From Hyphomicrobiales bacterium (GTDB taxonomy: Bacteria > Pseudomonadota > Alphaproteobacteria > Rhizobiales > Rhizobiaceae): 64,000 nucleotides of DNA. The notes under the pieces were generated by a model. That model did no database searches. It was not told the DNA's origin and saw only the letters and a program-made list of their open reading frames with translations. The position numbers and the translations under genes were made by a program. Of the stretch, positions 61,993-64,000 are shown one piece after another; position 1 is the first letter of the stretch, and every line of letters begins with the position of its first letter. Location of the stretch: assembly GCA_900470155.1 (NCBI GenBank), contig UBZT01000008.1, positions 1 to 64,000 on the forward strand, read 5' to 3'.

Positions 61993-62340
61993 ATGTTTAT
62001 CACGCAGGCCTTTGCCCAGGGAACGACCGCAGCTCCGAGCGCGATGGGTTCCGGGTTCGAAATGCTGCTGCTGTTCGCACCGCTGATGGTAGTCTGGTAT
62101 TTCTTCCTGATCCGCCCGCAGCGTGCCCAGCTGAAGAAGCGCCAGGAATCCCTGTCGTCCATTCGTCGTGGCGATCAGGTTGTTCTCGGCGGCGGCCTCG
62201 TCGGCAAGGTGACCAAGGTGATCGACGACAACGAGCTCGAAGTTGAGATCGCCGACGGCGTCAAGGTTCGTGCCATGCGCACCTATATCGCCGAAGTCCG
62301 CGTCAAGGGCGAGCCCGTCAAGACGGACGCTGCCTCCTAA
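61993..62340 (+). CDS. yajC: Preprotein translocase subunit YajC
   Basis: The 115-residue protein has one membrane helix (MLLLFAPLMVVWYFFLIRPQ, about 24-43) and the conserved RPQRAQLKKRQESLSSIRRGDQVVLGGGLVGKVTKVIDD. It associates with SecDF during export. AGGAG lies eight bases before ATG 61993. secD follows 65 bp later with a hairpin between. Confidence 0.93.
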   Translation: MFITQAFAQGTTAAPSAMGSGFEMLLLFAPLMVVWYFFLIRPQRAQLKKRQESLSSIRRGDQVVLGGGLVGKVTKVIDDNELEVEIADGVKVRAMRTYIAEVRVKGEPVKTDAAS

Positions 62341-62348
62341 TCATCGCC

Positions 62349-62373
62349 AGGCCGGCCTTGCGCCGGCCTTTGC
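62349..62373 (+). terminator. Hairpin between yajC and secD
   Basis: AGGCCGGC (62349-62356) and GCCGGCCT (62362-62369) form an eight-base stem with a five-base loop, then TTGCGTTTT. The tail is a poor T-run, so partial termination or attenuation between yajC and secD is more likely than full stop. Confidence 0.5.
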
Positions 62374-62405
62374 GTTTTGTTCGACGCCTCATTTCTGAGA
62401 GTGCC

Positions 62406-64000
62406 ATGTTATACGTTTCTCGCTGGAAGACAGTGTTTATCTGGCTGACCGTCCTGGTCAGCGTCTTGTTGGCTTTGCCCAACGCCTTCAGCGATGAAGA
62501 ATTGTCAGCCTTCCCGTCCTGGTTCCCGACCAACAAGGTCACGCTTGGTCTCGACCTTCAGGGCGGATCGCATATCATGCTCAAGCTTGAGCGTGCGGAC
62601 ATCGTCAAGGAACGGCTGGAGACTGTGGTTGGCGATATTCGCGCGCAATTGCGTGACGCGAGCATTCGCTATACCGGTCTGTCCGGCGTCGGCCAGCAAG
62701 TCCAGGTTCGCATCACGGATGCGGACAAGGTCGAAGCTGCTGTTGAAGCGCTGCGCACGCTGACCGATCCGGTGAGCGCCGGCGGCCTGACCGGCGGCTC
62801 GATCACGGAAGTGACTCTGGACCAACAGGATGGCGGCCTCCTGCGGCTGAACCTGACGGATGCTGGCATCGACTATCGTGTATCGTCGGCACTGACTCAG
62901 TCGATGGAAGTGGTTCGCCGCCGCGTCGACGAACTCGGCACGACCGAGCCGCTGATCCAGCGACAGGGCGACGATCGCATCATCGTCCAGGTTCCGGGCC
63001 TGACGGATCCGCAGCGCCTGAAATCGCTGCTCAACCAGACCGCCAAGCTGTCGTTCCACATGGTCGATACCTCGATGCCGGTGACCGAGGCGATGAACAA
63101 TCGTCCGCCACCGTCGTCTGAAATTCTCTACTCCACCGACGATCCGGCCGTTCCCTATCTGATTGAAAAGCGAGCGCTGGTCTCCGGCGAAAATCTCGTC
63201 GATTCCCAGGCGTCCTTCGATCAGCGCAGCAATGAACCCGTTGTCAGCTTCCGTTTCGACAGCCGTGGTGCCCAGCGCTTTGCCCAGGCAACCCAGCAGA
63301 ATGTCGGCCGCCCCTTCGCGATCGTGCTCGACCAGCAGGTGATTTCTGCCCCGGTCATTCGCGAACCGATCCTCGGCGGCTCCGGCCAGATCTCCGGCAA
63401 TTTCACAGTTGAAGGCGCAAACGATCTCGCTGTCTTGCTGCGCGCTGGTGCATTGCCGGCCACGTTGACGGTCGTCGAAGAACGCACCGTCGGTCCGGGC
63501 CTCGGCGCCGACTCGATCAATGCCGGCGTCGTCGCCAGCGGCATCGGCGCAATCTTCGTCGTCTTCTTCATGCTCGCCTTCTACGGCTCCTGGGGTGTCA
63601 TGGCCAATATCGCCCTGGCTGCCAACGTTGCCATGATCCTGGCGGTCCTCAGCCTGATCGGATCGACGCTGACCCTGCCGGGTATTGCCGGTATCGTTCT
63701 GACCATGGGCATGGCAGTCGACTCCAACGTTCTGGTGTATGAGCGTATTCGCGAAGAGGCCAAGGCCGGCCGGCCCTTGCATCAGGCGATCGATACGGGC
63801 TTCACCAAGGCCTTCGCCACGATCGTTGACGCCAACCTGACAACGTTGATCGCAGCCGTGGTCCTCTTCTTCCTCGGATCCGGTCCGGTGCGCGGCTTTG
63901 CCGTGACACTTGCTGTCGGTATCGTGACGACCGTATTCACCGCCTTCACCATGACCCAGTGGCTGATGGCCATGTGGTTCCGCTGGAAGCGTCCGAAGCA
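62406..64000 (+). CDS. secD: Protein translocase subunit SecD (or SecDF), 3' end beyond window
   Basis: The gene runs open for 531 codons to the right edge. The first helix (TVFIWLTVLVSVLLALP), the GLDLQGGSHI motif, the P1 periplasmic domain and then the RND-type helices with GIAGIVLTMGMAVDSNVLVYERIREE are present. SecD uses the proton gradient to pull exported proteins. In Rhizobiaceae secD and secF are often one gene, which this window cannot decide. No stop is seen; the ribosome site for ATG 62406 is weak (GAGAGTGCC). Confidence 0.93.
   Translation, partial: MLYVSRWKTVFIWLTVLVSVLLALPNAFSDEELSAFPSWFPTNKVTLGLDLQGGSHIMLKLERADIVKERLETVVGDIRAQLRDASIRYTGLSGVGQQVQVRITDADKVEAAVEALRTLTDPVSAGGLTGGSITEVTLDQQDGGLLRLNLTDAGIDYRVSSALTQSMEVVRRRVDELGTTEPLIQRQGDDRIIVQVPGLTDPQRLKSLLNQTAKLSFHMVDTSMPVTEAMNNRPPPSSEILYSTDDPAVPYLIEKRALVSGENLVDSQASFDQRSNEPVVSFRFDSRGAQRFAQATQQNVGRPFAIVLDQQVISAPVIREPILGGSGQISGNFTVEGANDLAVLLRAGALPATLTVVEERTVGPGLGADSINAGVVASGIGAIFVVFFMLAFYGSWGVMANIALAANVAMILAVLSLIGSTLTLPGIAGIVLTMGMAVDSNVLVYERIREEAKAGRPLHQAIDTGFTKAFATIVDANLTTLIAAVVLFFLGSGPVRGFAVTLAVGIVTTVFTAFTMTQWLMAMWFRWKRPK

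Noticed and set aside
1..64000. CRISPR arrays, insertion sequences, integrases or rRNA genes
   Set aside because: I found no spaced direct repeats, transposase or integrase motifs, or rRNA segments. The left accessory block therefore has no visible mobility gene within the window.

Overview
The window is chromosomal DNA from an alphaproteobacterium, most probably family Rhizobiaceae (Rhizobium / Agrobacterium / Sinorhizobium side). This rests on exoR, a popZ-type gene, an HlyU-family protein, tandem PilZ proteins, GC-rich mosaic palindromes of the kind scattered through rhizobial genomes, and the order exoR - xthA - erpA - dgt - argS - SPOR protein - nagZ - scpAB - tatABC - serS - surE - pcm - LysM/LytM lipoprotein - yajC - secD(F). 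Species cannot be told from the sequence alone.

Bases 1-4300 look like accessory DNA. An Xre-type regulator (4006-4290, +) is divergent from a minus-strand operon: a DUF6634-like protein, a calcineurin-type phosphoesterase, a soluble FtsH-like AAA+ / zinc peptidase, and three small unknown ORFs. The operon is tightly packed (4-bp overlap, then gaps of 4 and 2 bp). The AAA+ peptidase frame is interrupted by one in-frame TGA (1889-1891) between Walker A and Walker B; both halves are otherwise intact. Two perfect palindromes lie in the divergent promoter region. This cluster is the best candidate here for an uncharacterised system.

Bases 4473-13711 hold a MarR-GNAT fusion divergent from an NMT1-type ABC importer, a RIME-like repeat, a secreted unknown, trkH, ilvA, a membrane-anchored hydrolase and an HlyU-family protein. 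Bases 13813-23291 are rich in cyclic-di-GMP genes: an ammonium channel fused to PAS-GGDEF-EAL, a membrane diguanylate cyclase with an inhibitory site, and two PilZ proteins. azoR with a divergent LysR, and cpdB, lie between them.

Bases 23387-32765 carry an Lrp regulator with ald, DUF1203 and DUF4344 genes, a cysK - alaX - sulfurtransferase/GNAT operon for cysteine and alanine metabolism, a YefM-YoeB toxin-antitoxin pair with its operator, and a photolyase. tRNA-Asn and tRNA-Cys follow, then a PIMT-like gene, popZ, valS, a FadL-like porin and exoR. From 42943 to the right edge the gene order is ordinary rhizobial housekeeping: DNA repair, Fe-S insertion, dNTP control, tRNA charging, chromosome condensation, Tat and Sec export, and envelope growth. 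secD runs off the right edge. Orphan hairpins, including one inside the 460-bp gap before exoR, hint at unannotated transcripts.
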